14,178 nt of DNA from assembly GCA_900551515.1 (NCBI GenBank), contig URWH01000025.1, positions 1 through 14,178 of the forward strand, written 5' to 3'. The translations under genes and the position numbers were made by a program. Below the pieces are notes generated by a model. The model was not told where the DNA came from, searched no databases, and worked only from the letters and a program-made list of their open reading frames with translations. Shown in pieces: positions 7,712 through 13,737 of the stretch. Origin of the DNA: an uncultured Porphyromonadaceae bacterium (GTDB lineage: Bacteria; Bacteroidota; Bacteroidia; Bacteroidales; Muribaculaceae). Each line of letters begins with the position of its first letter. The first letter of the stretch is position 1.

Positions 7712-10700
7712 TTATTCAGGGAGATGGCCGATTTCGGGATCAACGCCCCACTGCTGCTGAGCAAGGCGGCGATAGTTGTTGTAACGCCACTGTGCGTTGG
7801 CTTTGGCTGCTGCGAAGAGTTCGGCAGCTTCGTTGGGATACTGTTTTACAACCGAAGCGTAGCGCACCTCTCCTTTGAGGAAGTCCTCGAACTTGTCCCA
7901 GTCGGGTTCCTTGCTGTCGAGGGTGAAGGGGTTCTTGCCTTCGTTTTCGAGAGCGGGGTTGTAGCGCCAGAGGTGCCAGTAGCCGCAAGCGACAGCGTTG
8001 GCTTCTTCCTGCTGCGATTTGCCCATGCCGGCGCGTATGCCGTGGTTGATACAGGGAGCGTAGGCGATGATGATCGAAGGACCGTCGTAGGCTTCGGCTT
8101 CGCGGATGGCTTTGAGAGTCTGAGCCTGATCAGCGCCCATTGCGATCTGAGCGGCATAGACGTAGCCGTATGTCGAGGCGATGAGGCCGAGGTCTTTTTT
8201 GCGGATGCGTTTGCCGGAAGCGGCGAATTTGGCGATAGCGCCGAGCGGGGTGGCTTTGGAAGCCTGGCCGCCGGTGTTGGAGTAGACTTCGGTGTCGACA
8301 ACGAGCACGTTGACGTTCTTGCCTGAAGCGAGCACGTGGTCGAGACCGCCGAAGCCGATATCGTAGGCGGCGCCGTCGCCGGCGATGATCCACTGTGAGC
8401 GTTTCACGATGAAGCCTTTGAGAGTGAGGATGCCTTTGCAGGTGTCGCAGTCACAAGCTTCGCAGAGCGGGATGAGCTTGTCGGCAACTTCGCGTGTGAC
8501 GGTAGCGTCGTTGCGGTTGTCGAGCCACTGCTGTGCGAGGGCGTGGATTTCGTCGCTGCAGCACGAGCATGTGGTGGCTTTGGTCATAAGGTCGGCGAGA
8601 CGTTCGCGGAGCTTTTCGTTGGCTATTGTCATGCCGAGGCCGAATTCAGCGAAGTCCTCGAAGAGCGAGTTGGCCCATGCGGGACCGTGTCCCTGAGCGT
8701 TGGTGGTGTAAGGTGTCGAGGGCACGGAGCCTGAGTAGATCGACGAGCATCCGGTGGCGTTGGCAACCATTTCGTGGTCGCCGAAGAGCTGGCTGATGAG
8801 TTTGACGTAGGGAGTTTCGCCGCAACCCGAGCAAGCGCCTGAGAATTCAAAGAGGGGCTGAGCGAACTGGCTGTTCTTGACGTTGGCCTTGGTGTCGACG
8901 AGGTTTTGTTTCGAAGCGACGTTGGCAACGCAGTAGTCCCATTCTTTCTGGACGTCGAGCTGAGTTTCGAGGGGTTTCATCTGGAGTGCTTTCACGCCCT
9001 TCTTGCCGGGGCATACGTCGACGCAGTTGCCGCATCCGAGGCAGTCGAGCACGTCGACGCTCTGGATGAAGCGCATGCCGGCGAATGTCTTGCCGATGGC
9101 GGGGAGTGTCTGTGCTTCAGTCATCGGAGCGCATTCCATCTCTTTGGCGTCGAGGACGAACGGACGGATGGCAGCGTGGGGGCAGACATAAGCGCACTTG
9201 TTGCACTGGATACAGTTTTCTTCGAGCCATTCGGGAACGAAGGCAGCAACGCCGCGTTTTTCGTAGGCGGCAGTGCCCTGTGCCCATGTGCCGTCTTCAC
9301 GGCCGACGAATGCCGACACTTTGAGGTCGTCGCCAACCTGACCGTTGATGGGACGGACAACGTCGTTGACGAATGCCGGATCGTTGTTGGCAGCTTTCGC
9401 ATCTTCGGGAAGATTGCTCCATGCTTTGTCGACGGGGAGCTGCTTGTATTCTCCGCCGCGGTCAACGGCTGCATAGTTCTTATCGACAACGTCCTGACCC
9501 TTCTTGCCGTAGGATTTGACGATGAATTTCTTCATCTGCTCAACTGCGAGGTCAACGGGGATCACTTCGGTGATGCGGAAGAATGCGCTCTGGAGAATGG
9601 TGTTGGTGCGGTTGCCGAGGCCGATTTCCTGAGCGATCTTGGTGGCGTTGATGTAGTAGACGGTGATGTTGTGGTCGGCGAAGTATTTCTTGACCTTGTT
9701 GGGGAGGTTCTTGACGAGTTCGTCGCCTTCCCAGATGGTGTTGAGAAGGAATGTGCCGCCGTCGCGGAGGCCGCGTGTCACATCGTACATGTGGAGGTAA
9801 GCCTGCACGTGGCATGCCACGAAGTTAGGCGTAGTCACCAGATAGGTTGAGCGGATGGGCTCGTCGCCGAAGCGGAGGTGCGAGCAGGTGAAGCCGCCCG
9901 ATTTCTTGGAGTCGTAGGCGAAGTAGGCCTGGCAGTATTTCTTGGTGTTCTCGCCGATGATCTTGACGGAGTTTTTGTTGGCACCCACAGTACCGTCGGC
10001 GCCGAGGCCGTAGAATTTGGCTTCGTAGGTCGATTCGCCGGAAAGGGCGATTTCTTCAACGGGAGGAAGCGATTTGAAAGTGACGTCGTCGACGATGCCG
10101 ATTGTGAAGCCGGTCTTGGGCTGCGGCAGGGCGAGGTTGTCGAACACTGAGATGATCTGTGCGGGTGTGGTGTCCTTCGAGGCAAGACCGTAGCGTCCGG
10201 AAACTACTTCGGGTGCGTTGGGCTGGCCGTAGAAGCATTCAGCCACGTCGAGATAGAGCGGCTCGCCGTTGGCGCCGGGCTCTTTTGTGCGGTCGAGCAC
10301 TGCGATGCGTTTTGCAGTCGCGGGGACGGCTTTGAGGAAATGCTTTGCGGAGAAGGGACGATAGAGGTGAACGGAGACCATGCCGACTTTCTCGCCTTTG
10401 GCCATCAGATGGTCGATGGCTTCCTGAGCAGCCTGTGTCACTGAGCCCATGGCGATGATGACGCGTTCGGCATCGGGAGCGCCGTAGTAGTTAAAGAGGT
10501 GATATTCACGGCCGGTGATCTTGCTGATCTCGCCCATGTAGTTTTCAACGATTTCGGGCACTGCGTCGTAGAACTTGTTGGACGATTCGCGGTGCTGGAA
10601 GAATACGTCGCCGTTTTCAGCCATGCCGCGGGCAACGGGAGCCTCGGGAGTGAGGGCGCGATTGCGGAATTCGGCAAGAGCTTTGTAGTCAACGAGGGGA

Positions 10701-11281
10701 GCGAGCTCATCCTGGTCGATGACTTCGATTTTCTGTATTTCGTGAGATGTGCGGAAGCCGTCGAAGAAGTTGACGAAAGGCACACGGCTCTTGATTGTCG
10801 AGAGGTGAGCTACGCCTGCGAGGTCCATCACTTCCTGAACGGAACCTTCGCAGAGCATTGCGAAGCCGGTCTGGCGCACTGACATCACGTCCTGATGGTC
10901 GCCGAAGATGCTGAGTGCATGAGAGGCGAGTGTGCGGGCCGAAACATGGAAAACGCAGGGAAGGAGCTCGCCGGCGATCTTATACATGTTGGGGATCATC
11001 AGGAGCAGGCCCTGCGATGCGGTGTAGGTGGTGGTGAGGGCACCGGCCTGAAGAGATCCGTGGACGGCACCGGCAGCGCCGCCTTCCGATTGCATTTCCT
11101 GCACGAGCACGGTTTCACCGAAGATATTTTTACGTCCTGCAGCAGCCCATTCGTCGACATATTCAGCCATAGTCGATGACGGGGTGATGGGATAGATGGC
11201 GGCAACTTCCGAGAACATATACGAGATATGTGCTGCGGCCTGATTACCGTCGCAAGTCAAGAATTTTTTTTCTTTACTCAT
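7712..11281 (-). CDS. nifJ: Pyruvate:ferredoxin (flavodoxin) oxidoreductase
   Basis: 1189 residues, the full single-chain PFOR. It converts pyruvate plus CoA to acetyl-CoA and CO2, passing two electrons to ferredoxin or flavodoxin in the cytoplasm. Domains in order: the pyrimidine-binding domain (AIYPITPSSTMAEYVDEWA 28-46; EGGAAGAVHGSLQAGALTTT 66-85); a transketolase C-like domain (about 258-385, SVHLYRPF); the gamma domain (about 420-620, GLGADGTVGANKNSVKIIG); a two-cluster ferredoxin domain with C690/693/696/700 and C747/750/753/757; then the thiamine diphosphate domain with proximal-cluster cysteines C817, C820, C845 and C1077, and the GDGAAYDIGFGGLDHVLASG motif from 968 with NTGGQ at 1002. 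An extra cysteine-rich stretch lies at 905-948. The ATG at 11281 fits the usual N-terminus. The gene has its own promoter and terminator; a flavodoxin lies 1.6 kb away. Confidence 0.97.
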   Translation of the reverse strand: MSKEKKFLTCDGNQAAAHISYMFSEVAAIYPITPSSTMAEYVDEWAAAGRKNIFGETVLVQEMQSEGGAAGAVHGSLQAGALTTTYTASQGLLLMIPNMYKIAGELLPCVFHVSARTLASHALSIFGDHQDVMSVRQTGFAMLCEGSVQEVMDLAGVAHLSTIKSRVPFVNFFDGFRTSHEIQKIEVIDQDELAPLVDYKALAEFRNRALTPEAPVARGMAENGDVFFQHRESSNKFYDAVPEIVENYMGEISKITGREYHLFNYYGAPDAERVIIAMGSVTQAAQEAIDHLMAKGEKVGMVSVHLYRPFSAKHFLKAVPATAKRIAVLDRTKEPGANGEPLYLDVAECFYGQPNAPEVVSGRYGLASKDTTPAQIISVFDNLALPQPKTGFTIGIVDDVTFKSLPPVEEIALSGESTYEAKFYGLGADGTVGANKNSVKIIGENTKKYCQAYFAYDSKKSGGFTCSHLRFGDEPIRSTYLVTTPNFVACHVQAYLHMYDVTRGLRDGGTFLLNTIWEGDELVKNLPNKVKKYFADHNITVYYINATKIAQEIGLGNRTNTILQSAFFRITEVIPVDLAVEQMKKFIVKSYGKKGQDVVDKNYAAVDRGGEYKQLPVDKAWSNLPEDAKAANNDPAFVNDVVRPINGQVGDDLKVSAFVGREDGTWAQGTAAYEKRGVAAFVPEWLEENCIQCNKCAYVCPHAAIRPFVLDAKEMECAPMTEAQTLPAIGKTFAGMRFIQSVDVLDCLGCGNCVDVCPGKKGVKALQMKPLETQLDVQKEWDYCVANVASKQNLVDTKANVKNSQFAQPLFEFSGACSGCGETPYVKLISQLFGDHEMVANATGCSSIYSGSVPSTPYTTNAQGHGPAWANSLFEDFAEFGLGMTIANEKLRERLADLMTKATTCSCCSDEIHALAQQWLDNRNDATVTREVADKLIPLCEACDCDTCKGILTLKGFIVKRSQWIIAGDGAAYDIGFGGLDHVLASGKNVNVLVVDTEVYSNTGGQASKATPLGAIAKFAASGKRIRKKDLGLIASTYGYVYAAQIAMGADQAQTLKAIREAEAYDGPSIIIAYAPCINHGIRAGMGKSQQEEANAVACGYWHLWRYNPALENEGKNPFTLDSKEPDWDKFEDFLKGEVRYASVVKQYPNEAAELFAAAKANAQWRYNNYRRLAQQQWGVDPEIGHLPE

Positions 11282-11348
11282 TTTAGGTGTAATCTATTTG
11301 TGGAAATTAAGTAATTCAAAATTCGCTGACTCTGCGAGCCGAAGCATA
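11282..11348 (-). other. 5' leader of the PFOR transcript
   Basis: If transcription begins just after the -7 box at 11362-11369, about 75 bases precede the PFOR ATG. The leader is A/T-rich close to the start codon (TAATTTCC, ACCTAAA) and shows no AGGAGG-type site, as usual in Bacteroidetes. Confidence 0.45.
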
Positions 11349-11362
11349 GCGGAGTACTCCGC
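11349..11362. promoter_or_regulatory. 14-base perfect palindrome, candidate operator of the PFOR gene
   Basis: GCGGAGTACTCCGC is a perfect inverted repeat that begins at the last base of the proposed -7 box and covers the expected transcription start. That is where a repressor would block initiation; alternatively it is a hairpin at the very 5' end of the mRNA. The binding factor is unknown. Confidence 0.55.
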
Positions 11363-11392
11363 GAAATTACAAAAATCTCCGTAAACAGCCAA
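11362..11392 (-). promoter_or_regulatory. Putative PFOR promoter
   Basis: On the minus strand, TAATTTCG (11362-11369) matches the -7 consensus at seven of eight positions and TTGG (11389-11392) lies 19 bases upstream as a degenerate -33. The ATG is about 80 bases downstream. Confidence 0.5.
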
Positions 11393-11400
11393 GCCTTTTC

Positions 11401-11423
11401 TGCTAATCAATGCTAATCAATGC
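11401..11423. repeat. Direct tandem repeat TGCTAATCAA x 2.3
   Basis: Two exact adjacent copies of the 10-mer TGCTAATCAA (11401-11410 and 11411-11420) plus the first three bases of a third. The period is about one helical turn and the array lies just upstream of the proposed PFOR -33 element, where an activator would bind. Confidence 0.6.
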
Positions 11424-11575
11424 AAAGCAATTTCACGCGGGTCTTTTCGCCAATGAGCTCTACCATCCGGGCAGGTGCGCCGGCGGGAGCGTCACCAAAG
11501 CATTGAGAGGGAGCGTCGTTGAAGCTCCGCGGCCGGGACAAAAAGGATGAGGCTGACGGGACGGAGGGAGGGGGA

Positions 11576-11596
11576 ATGCAAGGCGCAGGCTTGCAT
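11576..11596. repeat. Inverted repeat ATGCAAG / CTTGCAT
   Basis: A perfect seven-pair stem with a seven-base loop, in the non-coding gap. No function can be assigned. Confidence 0.5.
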
Positions 11597-11627
11597 CACA
11601 GTACCATGCGGGCGACTGGCGGAAACG

Positions 11628-11643
11628 GCGCCGAGCTCGGCGC
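11628..11643. repeat. 16-base perfect palindrome GCGCCGAGCTCGGCGC
   Basis: A perfect inverted repeat with no spacer, 76 bases past the stop of the minus-strand orphan gene. It could be a protein-binding site or part of an RNA stem; the sequence alone does not decide. Confidence 0.55.
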
Positions 11644-11718
11644 AGCATAGGAGAATGGGAAGGATTTCAAGGGGCTCTTGCTGCCGTTTTACCTTTTGGG
11701 AGCGGGGGCAGCTGCCGC

Positions 11719-12642
11719 TTAGTAGATTGCGTGGACGAGGCATGATTCGCGCCGTTGCCTGAGATAGTCGGCGAGGGATGGATCGCGGGTGACGGGCACG
11801 GGAGGGGGCGATGGCTCGACGGGCGGTGTATATGGACGCTTTCGGGGGCGGGAGATATGGGTAGAAGGCTGCGGATCGGCGGTGTGCTCGAGGGGTGAGA
11901 TGAGGTGGAAGCGCGAGAGGGGGTCGAGGGAGCGGCGGCGCATCTGCGCATAGACCGAGCGGGGGTGGCGGCGCGGGTTGCCGTGGATGATGGTGAAGGA
12001 GAGGGGCGCCTGCGGCAGGAGTGCGGCTACGACGCGCTGCACGTTGCTGAACGACTGGAAGCGGATGCGGCGTGTGTAGCCGTAGCCGAAGCAGTTGGGA
12101 TAGGCATAGTCGGGGCGCGAGGAGTGGCCGTGGCTGTCGGCGTCGAGGACGAGAGCCGAGGTGATGGTCTGTCCGCGCAGGCGGTCGGGGGCTTTGGCCG
12201 AGCCGGTGAGCAGCTGTGGGGTGAGACGCTGCATCCATCCCGAGGAGCGGTATTCGGCGAGCCGCTGCGGAGTGAGGCCGCCTTCGAAGAGCAGGAGGCC
12301 GTTGACTTTGATGGTGTTGGCGAGGATGGACCGGCGGATGGCTTCGCGGGCCTGCTTGCGGGAGCGGGCGATGATGACGGTGCGGTGGTGGGGCGTCAGT
12401 CGGGAGGTGAACCAGCGGGTATATAGCACGAGGATATTGCGGATAGCGTCGCCGACCGTGCCGGGATCGTCGACGTAGACGCGCGTGGGGCGGCGCGTGA
12501 AGCGGTTGAAGAGGCGCAGCTGCTCAAGGGGCTCGATGACGCGGCGCTCGAGACGGGTGAGCGGGCGGTCGAGCCATTGCTGGAAGGCGAACAGGTAGTT
12601 GGGGCCGCAGGGATGGTGCTGGATGTCGGAGGTGAAAAACAT
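11719..12642 (-). CDS. Orphan protein resembling a degenerate terminase-type ATPase domain
   Basis: 307 residues, arginine- and proline-rich; I do not recognise a named family. The order of features resembles the ATPase half of phage terminase large subunits. PNYLFAFQQWL (14-24) is like the entry region. RVYVDDPGTVGDAIRNILVL (54-73) sits where Walker A would be, but lacks GKT/GKS. RTVIIARSRKQAREAI (87-102) is like the strand and helix after Walker A. TGSAKAPDRLRGQTITSALV (146-165) with LDAD (166-169) is like the GS...RG...Walker B segment, with Ala in place of the catalytic Glu. TIIHGNPRRHPRSVYAQ (217-233) is like the coupling motif. No nuclease domain follows; residues 252-295 are Pro/Arg-rich and probably disordered. 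If the resemblance is real, it is a pseudo-ATPase. There are no phage neighbours. The start is supported by a TAATTTTG box five bases upstream. It is probably a real gene, with function unknown. Confidence 0.62.
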   Translation of the reverse strand: MFFTSDIQHHPCGPNYLFAFQQWLDRPLTRLERRVIEPLEQLRLFNRFTRRPTRVYVDDPGTVGDAIRNILVLYTRWFTSRLTPHHRTVIIARSRKQAREAIRRSILANTIKVNGLLLFEGGLTPQRLAEYRSSGWMQRLTPQLLTGSAKAPDRLRGQTITSALVLDADSHGHSSRPDYAYPNCFGYGYTRRIRFQSFSNVQRVVAALLPQAPLSFTIIHGNPRRHPRSVYAQMRRRSLDPLSRFHLISPLEHTADPQPSTHISRPRKRPYTPPVEPSPPPVPVTRDPSLADYLRQRRESCLVHAIY

Positions 12643-12644
12643 AG

Positions 12645-12681
12645 CGCCAAAATTAGGGCGCTTGGGCGTGGGATTTTGGCG
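12645..12681. repeat. Inverted repeat CGCCAAAAT / ATTTTGGCG around the orphan-gene promoter
   Basis: The arms 12645-12653 and 12673-12681 are perfect reverse complements with a 19-base spacer. One arm overlaps the -7 box, so a dimeric regulator bound here could control the orphan gene. Confidence 0.5.
12648..12655 (-). promoter_or_regulatory. -7 box (TAATTTTG) for the orphan gene
   Basis: On the minus strand, TAATTTTG matches TAnnTTTG and only five bases (GCGCT) separate it from the ATG, implying a leaderless or nearly leaderless mRNA. It overlaps one arm of a nine-base inverted repeat. Confidence 0.55.
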
Positions 12682-12695
12682 AATCTGTGGCGGAA

Positions 12696-12727
12696 CAGAA
12701 GAGCAGAAGGACAGAAGGACAGAAGGG
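12696..12727. repeat. 8-base tandem repeat, four copies (CAGAAGGA-type)
   Basis: Units begin at 12696, 12704, 12712 and 12720 and read CAGAAGAG, CAGAAGGA, CAGAAGGA, CAGAAGGG. The period is exact and only the last two bases vary. The array is intergenic and could change length by slippage. Confidence 0.8.
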
Positions 12728-12738
12728 GTTGATGGGGG

Positions 12739-12774
12739 TTAGCTTATTTAGCTAATTTAGCTAAGGTAGCTTAT
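12739..12774. repeat. 9-base tandem repeat, four copies (TTAGCTAAT-type)
   Basis: Units begin at 12739, 12748, 12757 and 12766 and read TTAGCTTAT, TTAGCTAAT, TTAGCTAAG, GTAGCTTAT. Each contains the palindromic core TAGCT(A). It lies 12 bases after the 8-base array and about 105 bases before the flavodoxin start. Confidence 0.8.
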
Positions 12775-12780
12775 GAGGAT

Positions 12781-12851
12781 GGGGGGGGAGAGGGTGCGGC
12801 GCTGGTGCCGCGGTGGGCGGGGCGATGGGAGGGAACTAAATGGGGGCGGGG
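12781..12851 (+). other. G-rich tract with G-quadruplex motif upstream of flavodoxin
   Basis: A run of eight G (12781-12788), a GCGGC-GCTGGT-GCCGC hairpin (12796-12811), then GGG-C-GGGG-CGAT-GGG-A-GGG (12815-12833), which meets the usual four-run quadruplex rule, and two more G-runs at 12842-12851. All G-runs are on the flavodoxin coding strand. No exact TAnnTTTG promoter for flavodoxin is visible in this gap. Confidence 0.55.
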
Positions 12852-12878
12852 ATTGTTTATGGGATAAAACTTATTATT

Positions 12879-13379
12879 ATGGAAAAGATTGGTATTTTTT
12901 ACGGATCGACTACCGGGAATACGGCTGCGGTAGCGAAAAAGATTGCCGATTGTCTTGGAGTTGCGGAATCAGATGTGCATGATGTGGCTAAGACGGCGCC
13001 TTCGAAGGTGGCCGATTATGATGTGCTGGTTCTCGGTTCGAGCACATGGGGCGACGGTGATATGCAGGACGATATGCATGATTTCATCGACGGCGTGTCG
13101 GCCATTGATCTCAAAGGAAAGAAGATGGCACTGTTTGGCTGCGGCGATGAAACGATGACGGAGACTTTCTGCAACGCTGTCGGCGAGATGCATGACGCAC
13201 TCAAGGATACCGGCGTAAGATTTATCGGCAATTACAACACCGACGGCTATGAGTTTAATCATTCGGATTCGGTGAAAGACAACGTGGCCGAAGGATTGCT
13301 GATTGACAATGTCAATCATGAAGAGATGACGGATAACCGCATCGCAGCATGGTGTGCAGAGATTAAAATGGAAATTTGA
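12879..13379 (+). CDS. fldA: Flavodoxin (long-chain)
   Basis: 166 residues, an FMN-binding one-electron carrier of the cytoplasm that replaces ferredoxin as electron acceptor or donor; PFOR, encoded 1.6 kb away, is the likely partner. IGIFYGSTTGNTAAVAKKIA (4-23) is the FMN-phosphate loop, VLGSSTWGDGDMQDD (51-65) the first isoalloxazine loop with Trp57, and ALFGCGDETMTETFCNAVG (84-102) the second. In enteric FldA the second loop carries an FMN-stacking Tyr (GCGDxxDY); here the region has Thr/Met instead and is one residue shorter. The segment 116-148 is the long-chain insertion. The ATG at 12879 matches the family start; an in-frame ATG at 12840 would add 13 residues encoded in the G-rich tract. 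The gene stands alone and no terminator is seen after it. Confidence 0.95.
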   Translation: MEKIGIFYGSTTGNTAAVAKKIADCLGVAESDVHDVAKTAPSKVADYDVLVLGSSTWGDGDMQDDMHDFIDGVSAIDLKGKKMALFGCGDETMTETFCNAVGEMHDALKDTGVRFIGNYNTDGYEFNHSDSVKDNVAEGLLIDNVNHEEMTDNRIAAWCAEIKMEI

Positions 13380-13444
13380 ATTAGCGAATAATCAGCGTAT
13401 TAACAGAATCGGGACGAATAGCCGGGCAAAAAGTTTGAAAAAAA
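13380..13444. other. Spacer between flavodoxin and tRNA promoter
   Basis: A short A/T-rich stretch; no convincing flavodoxin terminator or gene was found. Confidence 0.4.
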
Positions 13445-13476
13445 TTTGGTGAGTCAGATAAAAACGCCTACCTTTG
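13445..13476 (+). promoter_or_regulatory. Consensus promoter of the tRNA gene
   Basis: TTTG (13445-13448) and TACCTTTG (13469-13476), separated by 20 bases, form a textbook Bacteroidetes -33/-7 pair. The mature tRNA begins 22 bases after the box. Confidence 0.85.
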
Positions 13477-13497
13477 CACTGCAATTAAGAAAAGCAC

Positions 13498-13571
13498 GGC
13501 GGGATAGCTCAGCTGGTTAGAGCGTCGGATTCATAACCCGGAGGTCTCGAGTTCAATTCTCGATCCCGCTA
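13498..13571 (+). tRNA. tRNA-Met (anticodon CAT)
   Basis: 74 bases that fold as a cloverleaf: acceptor GGCGGGA/TCCCGCT (G1-U72 wobble), D stem GCTC/GAGC, anticodon stem TCGGA/CCCGG with loop TTCATAA and anticodon CAT at 13532-13534, T stem TCGAG/CTCGA with loop TTCAATT, discriminator A. The top anticodon pair is an A-C mismatch. The 3' CCA is not encoded (CGA follows). It lacks the mismatched first pair and the G-C-only anticodon stem of an initiator, so it is probably elongator Met; a lysidine-modified tRNA-Ile2 cannot be excluded. Confidence 0.93.
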
Positions 13572-13581
13572 CGAAAGGATG

Positions 13582-13617
13582 CATCCTCGGATCTTTGATC
13601 CGGGGATGATTTTTTTG
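13582..13617 (+). terminator. Intrinsic terminator of the tRNA transcript
   Basis: The stem CATCCTCGGATC (13582-13593) / GATCCGGGGATG (13597-13608) has a TTT loop and one G-T wobble, followed by ATTTTTTTG. A strong plus-strand terminator 10 bases past the tRNA. Confidence 0.9.
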
Positions 13618-13681
13618 TGTGGGAGATTATGTGACGGATGTGATTTATGTGGATGATGGAGAGTATGGGCTTAAATGATGA

Positions 13682-13711
13682 AAGGGCAGCGACGGGATGG
13701 TCGCTGCCCTT
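13682..13711 (-). terminator. Terminator of the L31 gene
   Basis: A perfect 12-pair stem AAGGGCAGCGAC (13682-13693) / GTCGCTGCCCTT (13700-13711) with a six-base loop. On the minus strand it ends in CCCTT and is followed by TCATCATTT; it lies 26 bases past the L31 stop. Confidence 0.75.
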
Positions 13712-13737
13712 ATGTGGGGGAATGGGATTGCGCTGAA

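Larger units (their letters stand above)
11424..11718. other. Non-coding gap with hairpins between PFOR and the orphan gene
   Basis: No convincing gene is seen; the open frames crossing it are compositional shadows. It holds a seven-pair hairpin ATGCAAG-GCGCAGG-CTTGCAT (11576-11596), a 16-base perfect palindrome GCGCCGAGCTCGGCGC (11628-11643) and a weak five-pair stem at 11701-11719 next to the stop of the minus-strand gene. None is followed by a T-run on the minus strand, so no terminator can be assigned with confidence. I do not recognise a known structured RNA. Confidence 0.45.

Noticed and set aside
11492..12238. A 248-residue minus-strand open frame overlapping the orphan gene in another frame
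   Set aside because: It is Pro/Arg/Ser-rich with no recognisable motif or promoter; the 307-residue frame has a promoter-linked start and domain-like features.
11905..12426. A 173-residue plus-strand open frame
   Set aside because: It is Gly/Ala/Val-rich, antisense to the orphan gene, with no motif or start signal.
12696..12774. Possible CRISPR array
   Set aside because: The units are 8 and 9 bases with no spacers; these are simple tandem repeats.
13380..13440. Terminator after flavodoxin
   Set aside because: No stem of useful length with a T-run could be found; read-through toward the tRNA remains possible.
13498..13571. Initiator tRNA-fMet
   Set aside because: The first acceptor pair is G-U rather than a mismatch, and the anticodon stem lacks the three consecutive G-C pairs next to the loop that mark initiators.
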